From the NCBI GenBank assembly GCA_028583405.1, contig CM053253.1, positions 9,478,441 through 9,542,440 of the forward strand: a stretch of 64,000 nucleotides of DNA. Direction: 5' to 3'. This stretch comes from Pogonophryne albipinna. Taxonomy: Eukaryota > Chordata > Actinopteri > Perciformes > Artedidraconidae. Both the position numbers and the translations under genes were made by a program. Shown piece after piece: positions 29,901-38,532 of the stretch (the stretch's first letter is position 1; every line of letters begins with the position of its first letter). Below the pieces are notes generated by a model. That model had not been told where the DNA came from and did no database searches. It saw nothing but the letters and a program-made list of their open reading frames with translations.

Positions 29901-32900
29901 TAGCATCTAATTTCAATTACACATTTCAAACACAGTATTTTCCCACATATGTAAGTTATATTTATTTGGATTTATGCATTCATGTTGAGAATGTTCCATT
30001 CAAAAATGTTATTATTAAAAATGCATTTACACTGTCGCGCCACCTAACCATTCGCCAAAATGTTTTTAATACCAGCGGTAACCGTCCAAGCGCCGTGCAA
30101 AAAACAATTTTCAAATAAAAGAAAGTCACCGAAGGAGTTAAAGGAGAGTGACAGAGAGCATGAGAAGAAGAGGGAGAGGAAGTTTGAGCCAGCTTGATCG
30201 ATGGAGTTGGCTTCTGGTGCAGTGACGCGTCCTAAAACCCTTTTATAATCTATTGATTAGATTTATGATTCGAAAATTATAAAAGTAGGGTAGACATGGA
30301 GATTATCCGGCTGAACAAAACGTGCATTTATCAAACAGGTTTGTTTTCCACAGACCTTATTTCCAGCTATTTTCCAAAACCCTGTGGAGAAATCCCATTG
30401 CTTTTTGTGGAGGGAACCAGCAACTTACTTCCTGGTTTTAGGACACGTCACTGGCTGCACCTCTCAATATGATGCCAATATAAACAAGGTCTTCTGTCGG
30501 CTCTATACATCAATGCCGACCTATGCTGACAAGTAAGTGTGTGCTCGAGTCTTCCTGCCTGTCGGGTCGGCTGAACTCTGCTGCTCCGGGATGAGGGTCA
30601 GCTACATTATCTACGGTGTGTTCGTTAACTGTGCGGAGTCACTGTGGCACAGACTGAGCCGCTGGTGAACAGCTGTTAGAACAGGCCATCACGGCCCGTC
30701 CACACAGTGGCATGCGTTGAAGCTTCCAACGCTTCTGCCCATTCACTTTGAATGGGGTGACGTCACTTTTAGCCGAACTGCATTTTGGGAAGCGACGTGG
30801 AGCGTTGCTGGCTTCAAAAGTTGAGCAATGTTCAACTTTTGGCGCCTCGACGGAGGCGTCAGCCAATGAAATCCCGTTTATGCAAATCTGCCAGTACAAG
30901 CGCTAGCCAATCAATCCGCGTGTATGCTGGGAGAGACTACGCAGGTCATTTCCTCATATTCAAAAAAATGGAGGGAAAATTCATTATAGCGGTAGTGAAT
31001 CACCCGGTGCTGAATGATCAGTCTCTGTTCATCTACCGGGATACAAACCGGAGGAGCGAGGCTTGGAGGGAGGAGGCAAAGACAGTGGGTGAAACTGGTA
31101 GGTTTTCGCCTGTTTGGGGATTTTATATCCAGTTTACTTCGTTTTAACATTGCTATTGCTTTGTATGTCGGGGGCGGGAGATTCATGTGATTGGTTGCTG
31201 TTCGCGTTGCTCGCAAAAAATCCCCAAGCTTCAGACACGCCCACCGCCAACGCACGCTGCTGTGTGGACGCTCTGTCACGGAGCCTACACAGAGCAGAGC
31301 GGCAGAGCGTGATGTGAACTGAAAAGTTTTTCTGTCGCAATATCATTTAAGGAATCGTTGAGTTAGCTAGCTAGCTAGCATTGTCACTATCTGCTAACGT
31401 TAGCTTTAGCCTTCGTTTTTTTTCATAGGCTATAAACAGAGGTGGTATAAGTACAGAGATTGTACTAGAGTAGAAGTACTCAGATATTGTACTTTAGTAG
31501 AAGTACTCAGATCTTGTACTTAATAAAAGTAGAAGTACTCAGATCTTGTACTTGAGTAAAAGTAGAAGTACTCAGATCTTGTACTTGAGTAAAAGTAGAA
31601 GTACTCAGATCTTGTACTTGAGTAAAAGTAGAAGTACTCAGATCTTGTACTTGAGTAAAAGTAGAAGTACCAGAGTGTAGGAATACTCTGTTACAGTAAA
31701 AGTCCTGCAATCAAAATGTTCCTCAAGTGAAAGTAGAAAAGTATTATAAAAATACTAAGAGGCATGAAAATACATTTTCAAAATGCTCAACAGTGCTGCC
31801 AAAATTATAAACTAACTGCTACACAATTAAAATAAATGCTTTTATATATTTCTATTAGATGTAACTCTTTGGCGTTTCTGTTATTATTACCTGCTGCTTT
31901 AGTTGTTCTGACTGCTAAAATCCTCTGTTATTCCTAATTTTAAAGCCGATATTCCGTGGGGTCGGGGGGCTCGGATCCTTGTCACCTTTTTCATACCTGA
32001 TGAGTTTGCATCCCTGACTACAGTTGCTTTAGCGTGTAGAAGTTAGTAAGCCTACTATTTGATTTGTTTTAGATAGGCATCTGCATCAGACAGCATATGG
32101 TTATTGAAATAAATATATATGCAATTACGACATACAAGATGTGCCTTTAATAAATCTCACACTACTAAGGCAGCCGGCGGTTCCACCAGGGGCATCAATC
32201 CCGGGGGGGGGGGGGGTTTCGTCCCCCCCTAGCTTCAGATTGGACCCCCCTAAGTCATTTAGAATAATAAGAATAAATGTTAAAATAATTAATTTTTTGA
32301 TAATAAATCAGTAAAATCAGACAAAAATAAGAATTAAATAACATAAGCCAAACCCTAAAACCGAAATAAAGTAACCACAAACCGAAAAGAAACTAACAAA
32401 ATCCGCCATTATCCGGCACATTTTTGCGCACAATTTCGGCGCGACCGCCACGACGACTCAGAAGGTGCCCTTTTTTTTTCTCTTGAGCACCTGCCCCTAT
32501 AAATGTCTGTGCACACCACTGGCTATCGCTATTGGGTAATCCCCCTGCGCCCCTGCACAGCACTGAAAACTTGTAGTCCACGCCCACCCGCAAGGTGGGC
32601 CCCACCCTCGGGCCTCCTTCCGGAATAAATAGGAAGGAGACCCGGCAATCTGCTCCCATACAAAATAACTTTTCTTCAGCTATTCGTAGAGCCAGTGGGG
32701 CCCCGCACTTGGAGGGCTGCGCCATTTACTCATAGAAGCTGGGGTTAGAGTAACCTCAGTTCTATTTCGTATATGGCTTCGTCCTCTAAGGCTATCGCTA
32801 TTGGGTTAAGGGCGAAGCATGATGTAGTCTGCGCCCCACTGGGTCCGCCCGGCACTAGAACCACAGACACACCTGCTCAATAACACCCCCCTGCCTGTTG

Positions 32901-35900
32901 TGCCATGCGTAATGGCGCATCACCGTCCCTGGAACATAGCAAAACATGCCTATCTTCCCGACGGGGTGAAGGCTGGGAACAATACATACCGGCCGCTGTG
33001 AGAAAGTAGAGACGAAGGTCCCACCTTGTCCAGCGATCATAGAGGGGGAACAGCAGCTCTCTGCGTGTCAGACAAGTAGGAGAGCGTACAGCTGGATCCC
33101 TGACGTCACTCACTCTGACCAGGCACTCCGTACAAAGTGTGTCAGAGGAAAAAGGAACATCCCTCCTATAAGATGGAAAAAGGGCCGCTCTCCGCGTGCC
33201 GAGAGGCAGGAGAGAGGCGCACAGCTGGCTCCCTGACGTCACTCACTCCGACAGGACACCCAGTACAGGGTGTGTCAGAGAGGAATGGGAGACATCCCTC
33301 AAATAAAAATGAATAAATGAACAGGGGGAAGACCAAGATGCAGCAGTGCAAATATCTTCCACTGACATTCCTCCGTGCAAAGCCGTGGAGGAGGAAATTC
33401 CTCTGGTGGAGCCGTTGTGCAGACAGAGGTTGCCCGATCGAGCGCTCTCTATAGTGCACAAACAGGCGCTGAGAACGGCGCCAGGCCGCCGTGCGCGCCA
33501 CATAGCAAGACAGCGCGCGCACAGGACAGAGGAGATGAGACCTGGCTTCTTCCTCCGACCTGTAAGGAGGGGGGAATAAGCCAGCCAGGGTGATCACTCT
33601 TGACCTAAAAGAGTTGTGATGACCTTAAGCATGAAGCCGGGTTAGGGCGTAAAACAGCTGAACTGCCATCTCCTTGGATCCGGAGACATGACGGAGCCAC
33701 AGAGAGAGCAGACAAATCACTCACCCTTTTTTCTGATAGAGCCAAAAGCAGTACTACTTTGGCTGATAACAGTTTAAGGGGAACCTGATGAGGTTCAAAT
33801 GGGGCTTTGCTTTAGTGCGCGTAACACCAAAGCCAATTCCCACTGAGGCGCCAGTGTGCGTGACACAGGTCTGAGTCTCCATACTCCTCGCATAACACGG
33901 CTGCTGCAGAGGCTCTGCGAGCCCCTCTGTTAATTTCGCCGGGAATATACATTGCTCTGATGGAGAGCAACGTGTGTGCGCGCCCAGAACAGCAGCCGCC
34001 TGGCTGCGTTCAGAAGCTGCGCAGATCGTAATCCTCCCTGGCGATTGAGGTAGGCTGCTTCCATAGCCGTGGCCTGTTGTCTGTGCAAATCAACACATGT
34101 TTGATTGTACCGCAACGGGGCGACTCCCCCGTTCTTTTCCGAGATTTAGAAAAATAGCGGAGTAAAAACCGCGCAAGACACTGTTCCTGGGATGACAGGA
34201 GTGTTTCTTGTATCCCATAGAACTGCTGGGGCGAGTGGCTTCTCTGTGATGTGCCGTAATGGTCATCATGGTGACGAGCCACGCCATAGCCGCCGCTGCC
34301 CGTGAGGCAAAAGGGCTGCGAGGGAGTTTCCACATGCTGCATTTCACTCCGTCTCTCATCATGAGGCGTGGACACGCCCAGGGGATGAGAGGTGTGTGTA
34401 TGCTGTCCACACGAGGCGTTATAACGGTGCTCGTGGATTTATTATGACCGTGTGTAGGAGGCATATCTGGGACAGAGGAATGCCGCCAGCTCTGCAGTTT
34501 ATAAACCAATAGGTTAAAAACAGCAGGCTTCTGCAGCGAATGAACCACCTCTGGAGTGTCCCCCTGTTGGAAGAGACCCAAGGGTATCATCACGTGACCA
34601 GCTGACGCCAACGCCGACCAGCTGCGTCACGGAGAGGGCTGTGTGGGTTGTGACATGCAGAGAGCTGTCAGTTCCTCCACTCGCTGCCGCGAGAGCCGCG
34701 CTCTGCTGGCTGAGTTTAATTCCACTCCAGATAAACATTTGTCTGAGGGAAGAGGACAGCTCTTCTTCCAATTTATTATGAAACCCAGGCTTTGACAGAT
34801 GCGATACGAGATGTACCGTCAGTAAAGCGACTTCCTCCCTGGAGCGAGCCAGCAAATAGCAGGTCGTCCAGAGGAAACCACACTCTCATCCCTCCTCTGT
34901 GTAGCGGCTCCAGCCTTCTCTACACAAAAATGGGAGGAGCCAGGAAATATCCGAACGGCAGACGATTGTCTGGTCTGATATTCCCTGAAATGAGAAAACG
35001 CAGGAATTTCCTCTGTTTTGGGATGATGGGTACGTGGAAGTATGCATCCTTCAGGTGGAAGTGAACCAGTCGTCCTGGTGAACACATTCCAGCACCTGTT
35101 TGATCGTCAGCATGTGGAATACTGACAGATCGAGGATGTCTCATTGCCCCAGTATTTTTCGGGATTAGAAAAATAACGGGAGTGAAAACCCCTGATTTTC
35201 CTCCCTTTGAGGAACCCTGGAAATATCCTCTTTCAACAGGAGTTCCAGCAGCGCTGAATGGAGTGCAAGACATAGCTTCTGGGAGGACAGGAGTGTTTCC
35301 TGTATCCCATTGAACTGTGGGGGGGGGGGGGGGGGGCGAACTGCAGGACGTATCCTCTGCTGATCAGCCTGCTCATCCATCTGTCCATCAGACCCACGCG
35401 CTGCCACTCTGAGAAAAACTTGCGGATTTTGTTAAACTAATACGTTTGGACTGTGGACCAACACTATACATTGACGGGGAAGGGGGTAGCAATAAAGATA
35501 ACACCATTTTACACAACATAACAGAAATAATATCGATAGCAGCGTCCCTAGCAACCACCTTGGTAACAATGAAAACGTTGTATAGACACAATTTTCTGAA
35601 GTAATCTTCGTAATAACCAGCAAACTAAAGATCATGTACATCCACTGCACACATAATCTGAAATAACAACTCATATTTCTCGCATCAAATGACATCAAAA
35701 CGCATTTTAATGGCCAAACTAACCTTAAAATAGGCATTTTCCACCGAGAATAAAACGAATGTCGGCCATGTTTTTTTTTTCTGCAGGGAGAAATGTGAAG
35801 ATCACGTGACATAGACGCCAGCCATTGGAATGAATGGTGAAAAAAAACGTAGGGATCTTACAATTTCAGAGGCGTTTTTGTAGAAATACTACGTCCTGCG

Positions 35901-38522
35901 TTGTGGACCAACGTAGTTATTACACGTTTTTTTACGAGACTGGGTTGGATTACCCAATAGCCATATACGAAATAGAACTTCTCCTGATACTCCTTGATAA
36001 TAAGTTGTCATTGTATAAAAGCTCACTTGGTGTTCATGATGGCATGATTATGGAAAAGTAGCCGATTTTAATCATTTACGCCAAACCAAAAATAGGAATT
36101 GTGATGACAAACTATTAGGTTAATTTTTTGTGAATGAAGTTTAATGAGGCTTTCGCTCTTTTAACATATCTTCTGTGAATAAATAAAGAAGCGTTTTTAT
36201 ACATTTCAATTATAATAAAGGTGGTAACTAAAATGCCATGTACCTTGTCATGGTGCATTCAAAACCTTATTAAAAAAGTGTTACCCTTGTGATAGGTTGT
36301 GAATTAGAACAGGTTATAAAGCTCACGTTATTGTTCAACGATTAATGGGTAACAGATTATCGTCATTGTGACTGCGTCATCACTGCACCTCTAATAGGCC
36401 AAAGTACCTTTCTTAATAATATGTTGGATTCATGTAACTGTAATGTATTTAATATCAAATATTAATAAGGGATACAAAATAAATTCCAAAAATGATTTAG
36501 CTAGCCTCTCTGCAGTAACTCCAAAGACTTTAAAGCCTCATGTTCAGGTCCCATGATTTAGATTTACATTTTAGGAGGTAAAAAAATCTATGTGCAAGTA
36601 AAGTCAACCTAATTTTATGATAAAGATCAAGCAAGAGTATTTTGCAGTGATTTTAAGCCATAAAATGAAAGTGTAGAGAAGATTGAAGCCACACTCACTT
36701 GATAATGTAATAATTGTAATACCTTCAGTATCTATTAAGTAAATGCTCAATCATTTATTATTGATTGGTTTATACAGGGTCACACCTGTACACCTTGTAG
36801 AGAACTACATTAAAAACTACAGTCATGTAGTAATATTTTTTCGCCGGTCAACATGTCCGTTAAAGTTTAAATCTTCCGGACAAAATAAGAAAAGTGCTGG
36901 TCAAAGGTCTTCTTTGTTATTTATTGTGCTTTAAAAGTTTAAAACAAATTGATATGATTCGATATTAAACAAATTATAGTAGATTAACTACATTATTCAA
37001 AAGTGTACAGTAATTTACAATAAAACGGGAATAATAAACGGAGCGCTCTCCCTCTCCTGACAGCCCGTCATGCAGCTCGCGGATCCAGTATTGAGTGACC
37101 CGACAGTAAAACTAAACTTATCTATAACTAGTTACGGTAGTTTGAGAGGTCATTAAAATAGCTACGTGTGATATTCTAACCTGGTGTGTGTTTTGTTCCG
37201 CTCATCGCTGCAGGTGATTATGCAGAGCTGCGTGTCAACTCGTCAGCAGCAGCTGATCTCTCTCTCCCGTCAGATTAGACTTCACTCGCGTTTATGTCCA
37301 TATCGATCAGATCCAGCTAGTTCTAGCTAATGATAAGACTACCTGCTTATTAAAGGACACCTAAACAATAAGCGTCGCTATGCAACCGGGTGAGGCCGCA
37401 AAGTATAGCGCAGCATTATGCATTTGTTTACATGCCCACCGGAACCCCGAGGTATGACCAACAGATCAACGCACAATTAGAATTGACTATTCTTGTCTGT
37501 CACATACTCTTTTGTCCGTCACATAAATGGCGCAAGTTGCGCAACTGATGTGGTATTGCGCTAAACGGAAATTATTTTGAACGGACACTTTGACCGGAGA
37601 GATTTAGATTTGCCGGTCTTCAGCATATTTTACCGGTCGTAGTCCGGTAATTACCGGCTAACGGGAACTCTGATGTAAAGATACCCTGAACTCTATTTGG
37701 TATAGTTAATATCACAGATTTATTTGTGCTATATACTATAGGTCAGATTATTTTATCAGTGCAGTATGCTGATGGTGTGAAGAACTTGATGCATTTATAC
37801 GATGTGCATCTTGTGATTTACTTGTCAACACCTTGTGCAGCGTGTTAATAACTTGTTAGCACCTCAAAACTCAAAACCTTTGATCCAGAATGTTGTAATA
37901 ATATGATTAAGGATATGGCTCCTTTTTATATGGGTTAAGCGAATCGCAAATTAGGCAACAGTCTGTAAAATCTGAAATGTGTTATGGTTGCAAATGACCC
38001 AGTTTATTTATGTGTATTCAAATGACCTAAATAGTTGATGGTCCGTTTCTGTATTTTGGCCACCACCACTCACGGTTGCGTTTGCAGAGACTCGGCCCGC
38101 TCCAGGTAGTTTTTGGGCACGACCCCGGTGTCGAGCACGCGCCCGTTCTTATCGATCCTGCGCGCGGTCCACCATTCCCCCGTCCGGCTGATGACGCTGA
38201 ACAGATCCCCCTCCTGGAAGGACAGCTCGTCTGGGTGCCGAGACTCAAACGACCACAGCGCCCGGAACATGGAGCCGCTCTCAGACCCCTTCACCTGCGG
38301 GGCCGGGCTCGGTGGGCTCGACCCTCCGGTACCGTCACTGCTGCTGCCCCTAACCCCTCCGGTACCGTCCATACTGCTCCCCCCCCCTCCTCCTTCCCCT
38401 TCCCCACCACTACTCCCTCCTCCTCCTCCTCCTTCTGCTCCAGGAGGAGGCTTCTTGTCGCTGAAAATCCTCTGCCATAGTGTTTCCAGACATGGGCAAG
38501 CTTTCCGTAGACACTCACCCAT
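15336..38522 (-). CDS. ptk6: PTK6-like (BRK) non-receptor tyrosine kinase, complete, 8 coding exons
   Basis: Cytoplasmic protein-tyrosine kinase of the BRK/FRK/SRMS group, which phosphorylates tyrosines on signalling and RNA-binding partners. Coding exons (minus strand, in order) are 38074-38522, 26704-26825, 23010-23173, 21795-21960, 17084-17245, 16359-16540, 16120-16273 and 15336-15517. All junctions are GT-AG, phases agree, and the sum is 1581 nt, giving 526 residues. SH3 is about residues 85-141 (ALWSF, GEWW, VPKNYL). SH2 is about 151-241 (FLIR, Arg178). The linker Trp is 261. The kinase has VAIK Lys296, Glu312, gatekeeper Thr341, HRD Asp389, DFG Asp407, activation-loop Tyr419 and tail Tyr523. 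Human PTK6 is 451 residues with eight exons; the extra length is a Gly/Ser-rich stretch at 28-83. Odd feature: the glycine loop reads GSGYFADV, with Ala280 for the third Gly. I prefer ptk6 to frk or srms because of the IPYKW activation segment, the tail tyrosine and its position before srms. Confidence 0.85.
16120..16273 (-). CDS. ptk6: ptk6 exon 7: activation loop and APE region
   Basis: 154 nt, residues 416-466 plus one base. It starts [19 protein letters not shown]: Tyr419 is the expected autophosphorylation site. [12 protein letters not shown] follows. It ends PYP and joins the last exon as Ala467, where relatives usually have Gly. Confidence 0.92.
16359..16540 (-). CDS. ptk6: ptk6 exon 6: catalytic loop and DFG
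   Basis: 182 nt, completing Gly355 and encoding residues 356-415. It contains IHRDLAARN (catalytic Asp389) and [12 protein letters not shown] (Asp407). The RDLAARN form is the Src-family type of catalytic loop. The srms counterpart, 45195-45376, is also exactly 182 nt. Confidence 0.92.
17084..17245 (-). CDS. ptk6: ptk6 exon 5: alphaC helix and hinge
   Basis: 162 nt, residues 301-354 plus the first base of Gly355. It contains [13 protein letters not shown] (alphaC, Glu312), then [13 protein letters not shown] with a Thr gatekeeper and the hinge. The donor is CAGAG/GTAAAC. The matching srms exon is 159 nt. Confidence 0.9.
17471..18357 (+). mobile_element. 5'-truncated, internally deleted L2 LINE fragment
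   Basis: Matches the L2 at 3266-8448 from [15 protein letters not shown] onward, keeps [13 protein letters not shown] intact, then lacks the segment equivalent to about 5892-6180. It ends with the same [16 protein letters not shown] region and GTAAGTCGCTTTGGATAAAAG-(TAATG)n tail. It is antisense to ptk6. Confidence 0.85.
19328..19592 (+). mobile_element. Short retroelement-like copy
   Basis: Begins ATGGCGTCGCGTGCAGACGC and ends with GAATTTCGTTTGTACTTTGT and GACAATAAAGATATATTC, a 3' end type common to fish retroelements. Only about 265 bp long. Assignment is from the look of the ends only. Confidence 0.35.
20590..20745 (-). mobile_element. Degenerate hAT-type element fragment (TTTACTCAAGTACTG family)
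   Basis: The minus strand reads CTGAGGTGGAATTAAACTAA...CCATTTACTCAAGTACTGTA, resembling the fish hAT end CAGNGGTGGAAAGTAACTAA. Related pieces are at 31437, 38833 and about 46420. Confidence 0.4.
21795..21960 (-). CDS. ptk6: ptk6 exon 4: SH2-kinase linker, glycine loop, catalytic lysine
   Basis: 166 nt, residues 246-300 plus one base. It contains the linker Trp ([10 protein letters not shown]), the nucleotide-binding loop LGSGYFADV and the VAIK lysine (Lys296). The third loop glycine, nearly invariant in the family (GxGxxG), is Ala here: the codon is GCT at about 21857-21859 on the minus strand. Confidence 0.9.
23010..23173 (-). CDS. ptk6: ptk6 exon 3: second half of SH2
   Basis: 164 nt with a CTGCAG acceptor and an AGG/GTAGGA donor. 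It encodes residues 191-245, including [17 protein letters not shown] and LVEHYC, the typical C-terminal half of a Src-type SH2 domain. Confidence 0.9.
23310..24529. mobile_element. hAT-like element in ptk6 intron 2-3 region
   Basis: A 1220-bp element in the intron between exons 3 and 2. Its ends (CAAGCCCGCCTTAAC and rc CAGGGCCGCCTTAATG) are inverted, with near-identical 8-bp flanks TCTATAAG / TCTACAAG (23302-23309, 24530-24537). An internal 75-bp segment recurs at about 24104-24178 and 24322-24395 (both end CCAAGACTTTGTTTATTT). No transposase is visible. Confidence 0.7.
25573..26466 (+). mobile_element. hAT-like element, left arm of an inverted pair
   Basis: Ends are CAGGGTTTCCCACA and TGTGGGAAACACTG. 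Internal sequence (TTCCCGACCCATTTAG, CTTGTGGACAATGATCCCTC, CACACCGTTTGAGACCC-type) recurs inverted at 28254-29396. It carries a tRNA-like SINE insertion. The 8-bp flanks do not match, so one boundary may be rearranged. Confidence 0.65.
26051..26150 (+). mobile_element. tRNA-derived SINE-like insertion
   Basis: A-box-like TGGTCTAATGG (26055-26065) and B box GAGTTCAAATCCC (26098-26110) are correctly spaced, followed by AGTGTGCCCTTGAGTAAGGC, typical of fish SINE bodies. It is absent at the equivalent place in the inverted copy (near 28880). Probably a SINE head, not a functional tRNA, because no clover-leaf is completed. Confidence 0.5.
26704..26825 (-). CDS. ptk6: ptk6 exon 2: first half of SH2
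   Basis: 122 nt, joined in frame to exon 1 (completing Pro150) and exon 3 (Val191). It starts WFFGTMNR and contains the phosphotyrosine-binding FLIR motif (Arg178). The srms exon 60589-60710 has the same length and phases. Skipping this exon would shift the frame. It lies between two inverted hAT-like copies (25573-26466 and 28254-29396). Confidence 0.9.
27238..28200 (+). mobile_element. hAT transposon fragment with N-terminal coding exon
   Basis: Starts CAGTGGCGGAGCTGGGGGGTGG, a hAT-type terminus. An open frame at 27621-27749 starts [20 protein letters not shown] and reaches FFKRK just before GTGGGT, a plausible donor. This resembles the N-terminus of hAT-derived ZMYM1-like proteins of fish (from memory of the family). 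The rest of the transposase is missing. Confidence 0.5.
28254..29396 (-). mobile_element. hAT-like element, right arm of the inverted pair
   Basis: Reverse-complement match to 25573-26466 over most of its length, ending GTGTGGGAAACCCTG at 29396. Its far end (CAGTGTTTCCC) is missing at 28254. It has about 360 bp (28520-28880) not present in the left arm. Confidence 0.7.
29397..30034 (+). repeat. Direct duplicate of 27612-28197
   Basis: Repeats the hAT coding-start segment and all that follows (AAGTCAGGCTTTCAAAAGAG ... AATGTTATTATTAAAAATGC), with an 8-bp deletion that breaks the frame and an extra block of about 65 bp (29710-29775). Confidence 0.85.
30690..31285 (+). mobile_element. PIF/Harbinger-type element with a MADF-domain exon
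   Basis: Imperfect inverted ends CGTCCACACAGTGGCATGCG and rc CGTCCACACAGCAGCGTGCG. An exon-like frame at 30968-31097 starts [20 protein letters not shown] and continues [20 protein letters not shown] up to G/GTAGGT. This pattern is the MADF (Myb-like) DNA-binding domain carried by Harbinger elements beside the transposase. The transposase itself is absent. Confidence 0.6.
31437..31700 (+). repeat. 33-bp minisatellite in a hAT-type element
   Basis: About six units of AGTAGAAGTACTCAGATCTT-GTACTTGAGTAAA, the last three nearly identical. The start CAGAGGTGGTATAAGTAC resembles a hAT terminus. Confidence 0.85.
33243..33597 (-). pseudogene. DIRS tyrosine-recombinase remnant
   Basis: Parts in two frames: [20 protein letters not shown] and [12 protein letters not shown], then [18 protein letters not shown] with the likely nucleophile Tyr in IHFYLRDV. 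The usual AHSTRG is read as NGSTRG, so the box II His is missing. Not functional. Confidence 0.7.
34819..35273 (-). pseudogene. DIRS reverse-transcriptase remnant
   Basis: Two overlapping frames encode parts of the finger and palm: [46 protein letters not shown], then catalytic-type LDD in another frame near 34860. Frameshifts make it inactive. Confidence 0.7.
36776..37672 (-). mobile_element. hAT-like element remnant
   Basis: The minus-strand end CAGAGTTCCCGTTAGCCGGT (37653-37672) is a hAT-type terminus, with ACCGG-rich subterminal sequence repeated at 36835-36900 (CGCCGGTCAACATGTCCG). The left boundary is uncertain. Confidence 0.4.
38074..38522 (-). CDS. ptk6: ptk6 exon 1: acylation-type N-terminus, Gly/Ser linker, SH3
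   Basis: This exon encodes residues 1-149 and two bases of codon 150, and ends at a GTGAGT donor. I chose the ATG at 38522-38520 because it starts [11 protein letters not shown]: a Gly2 suited to N-myristoylation with Cys4, 9 and 11 nearby, as in Src-type kinases. An in-frame ATG at 38711 would add 63 residues without a recognisable domain. The DNA for residues 28-83 is low complexity and contains a duplicated CTCCGGTACCGTC unit, so its length is probably variable. The SH3 core is clear. Confidence 0.85.
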
Positions 38523-38532
38523 AGATGACCAT
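38515..38532 (-). promoter_or_regulatory. Five-codon upstream reading frame overlapping the ptk6 start
   Basis: ATG GTC ATC TAT GGG TGA begins 10 nt before the chosen ptk6 ATG and ends inside the ptk6 frame. If it lies in the mRNA it could lower initiation at the MG start. Confidence 0.4.

Larger units (their letters stand above)
32517..35985 (-). mobile_element. DIRS-type tyrosine-recombinase retrotransposon, degenerate
   Basis: The minus strand carries reverse transcriptase remains ([20 protein letters not shown] at about 35040-35100; LDDLLFA near 34855-34875) and tyrosine-recombinase remains ([45 protein letters not shown], 33243-33597). Short inverted sequences at the ends, GTTCTATTTCGTATATGGC (about 32759-32777) and its complement (about 35958-35982), fit DIRS inverted termini. 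Frames are broken, and the His of the recombinase HxxR motif appears lost. A block at 35340-35940 is unlike DIRS and may be a further insertion. Confidence 0.72.
26826..38073 (-). other. ptk6 intron 1 (11.2 kb), transposon-rich
   Basis: Contains in order: hAT copy with ZMYM-like start (27238-28200), inverted hAT arm (28254-29396), duplicated hAT segment (29397-30034), Harbinger/MADF element (about 30690-31285), hAT minisatellite (31437-31700), DIRS remains (32517-35985) and a hAT-like element (to 37672). No host exon recognised. Confidence 0.7.

Noticed and set aside
33346..33593. Plus-strand frames over the DIRS recombinase
   Set aside because: Shadows of the degenerate recombinase on the other strand.
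34090..34611. 173-codon minus-strand frame
   Set aside because: Part of the rearranged DIRS body; no recognisable domain beyond the RT and recombinase remnants reported.
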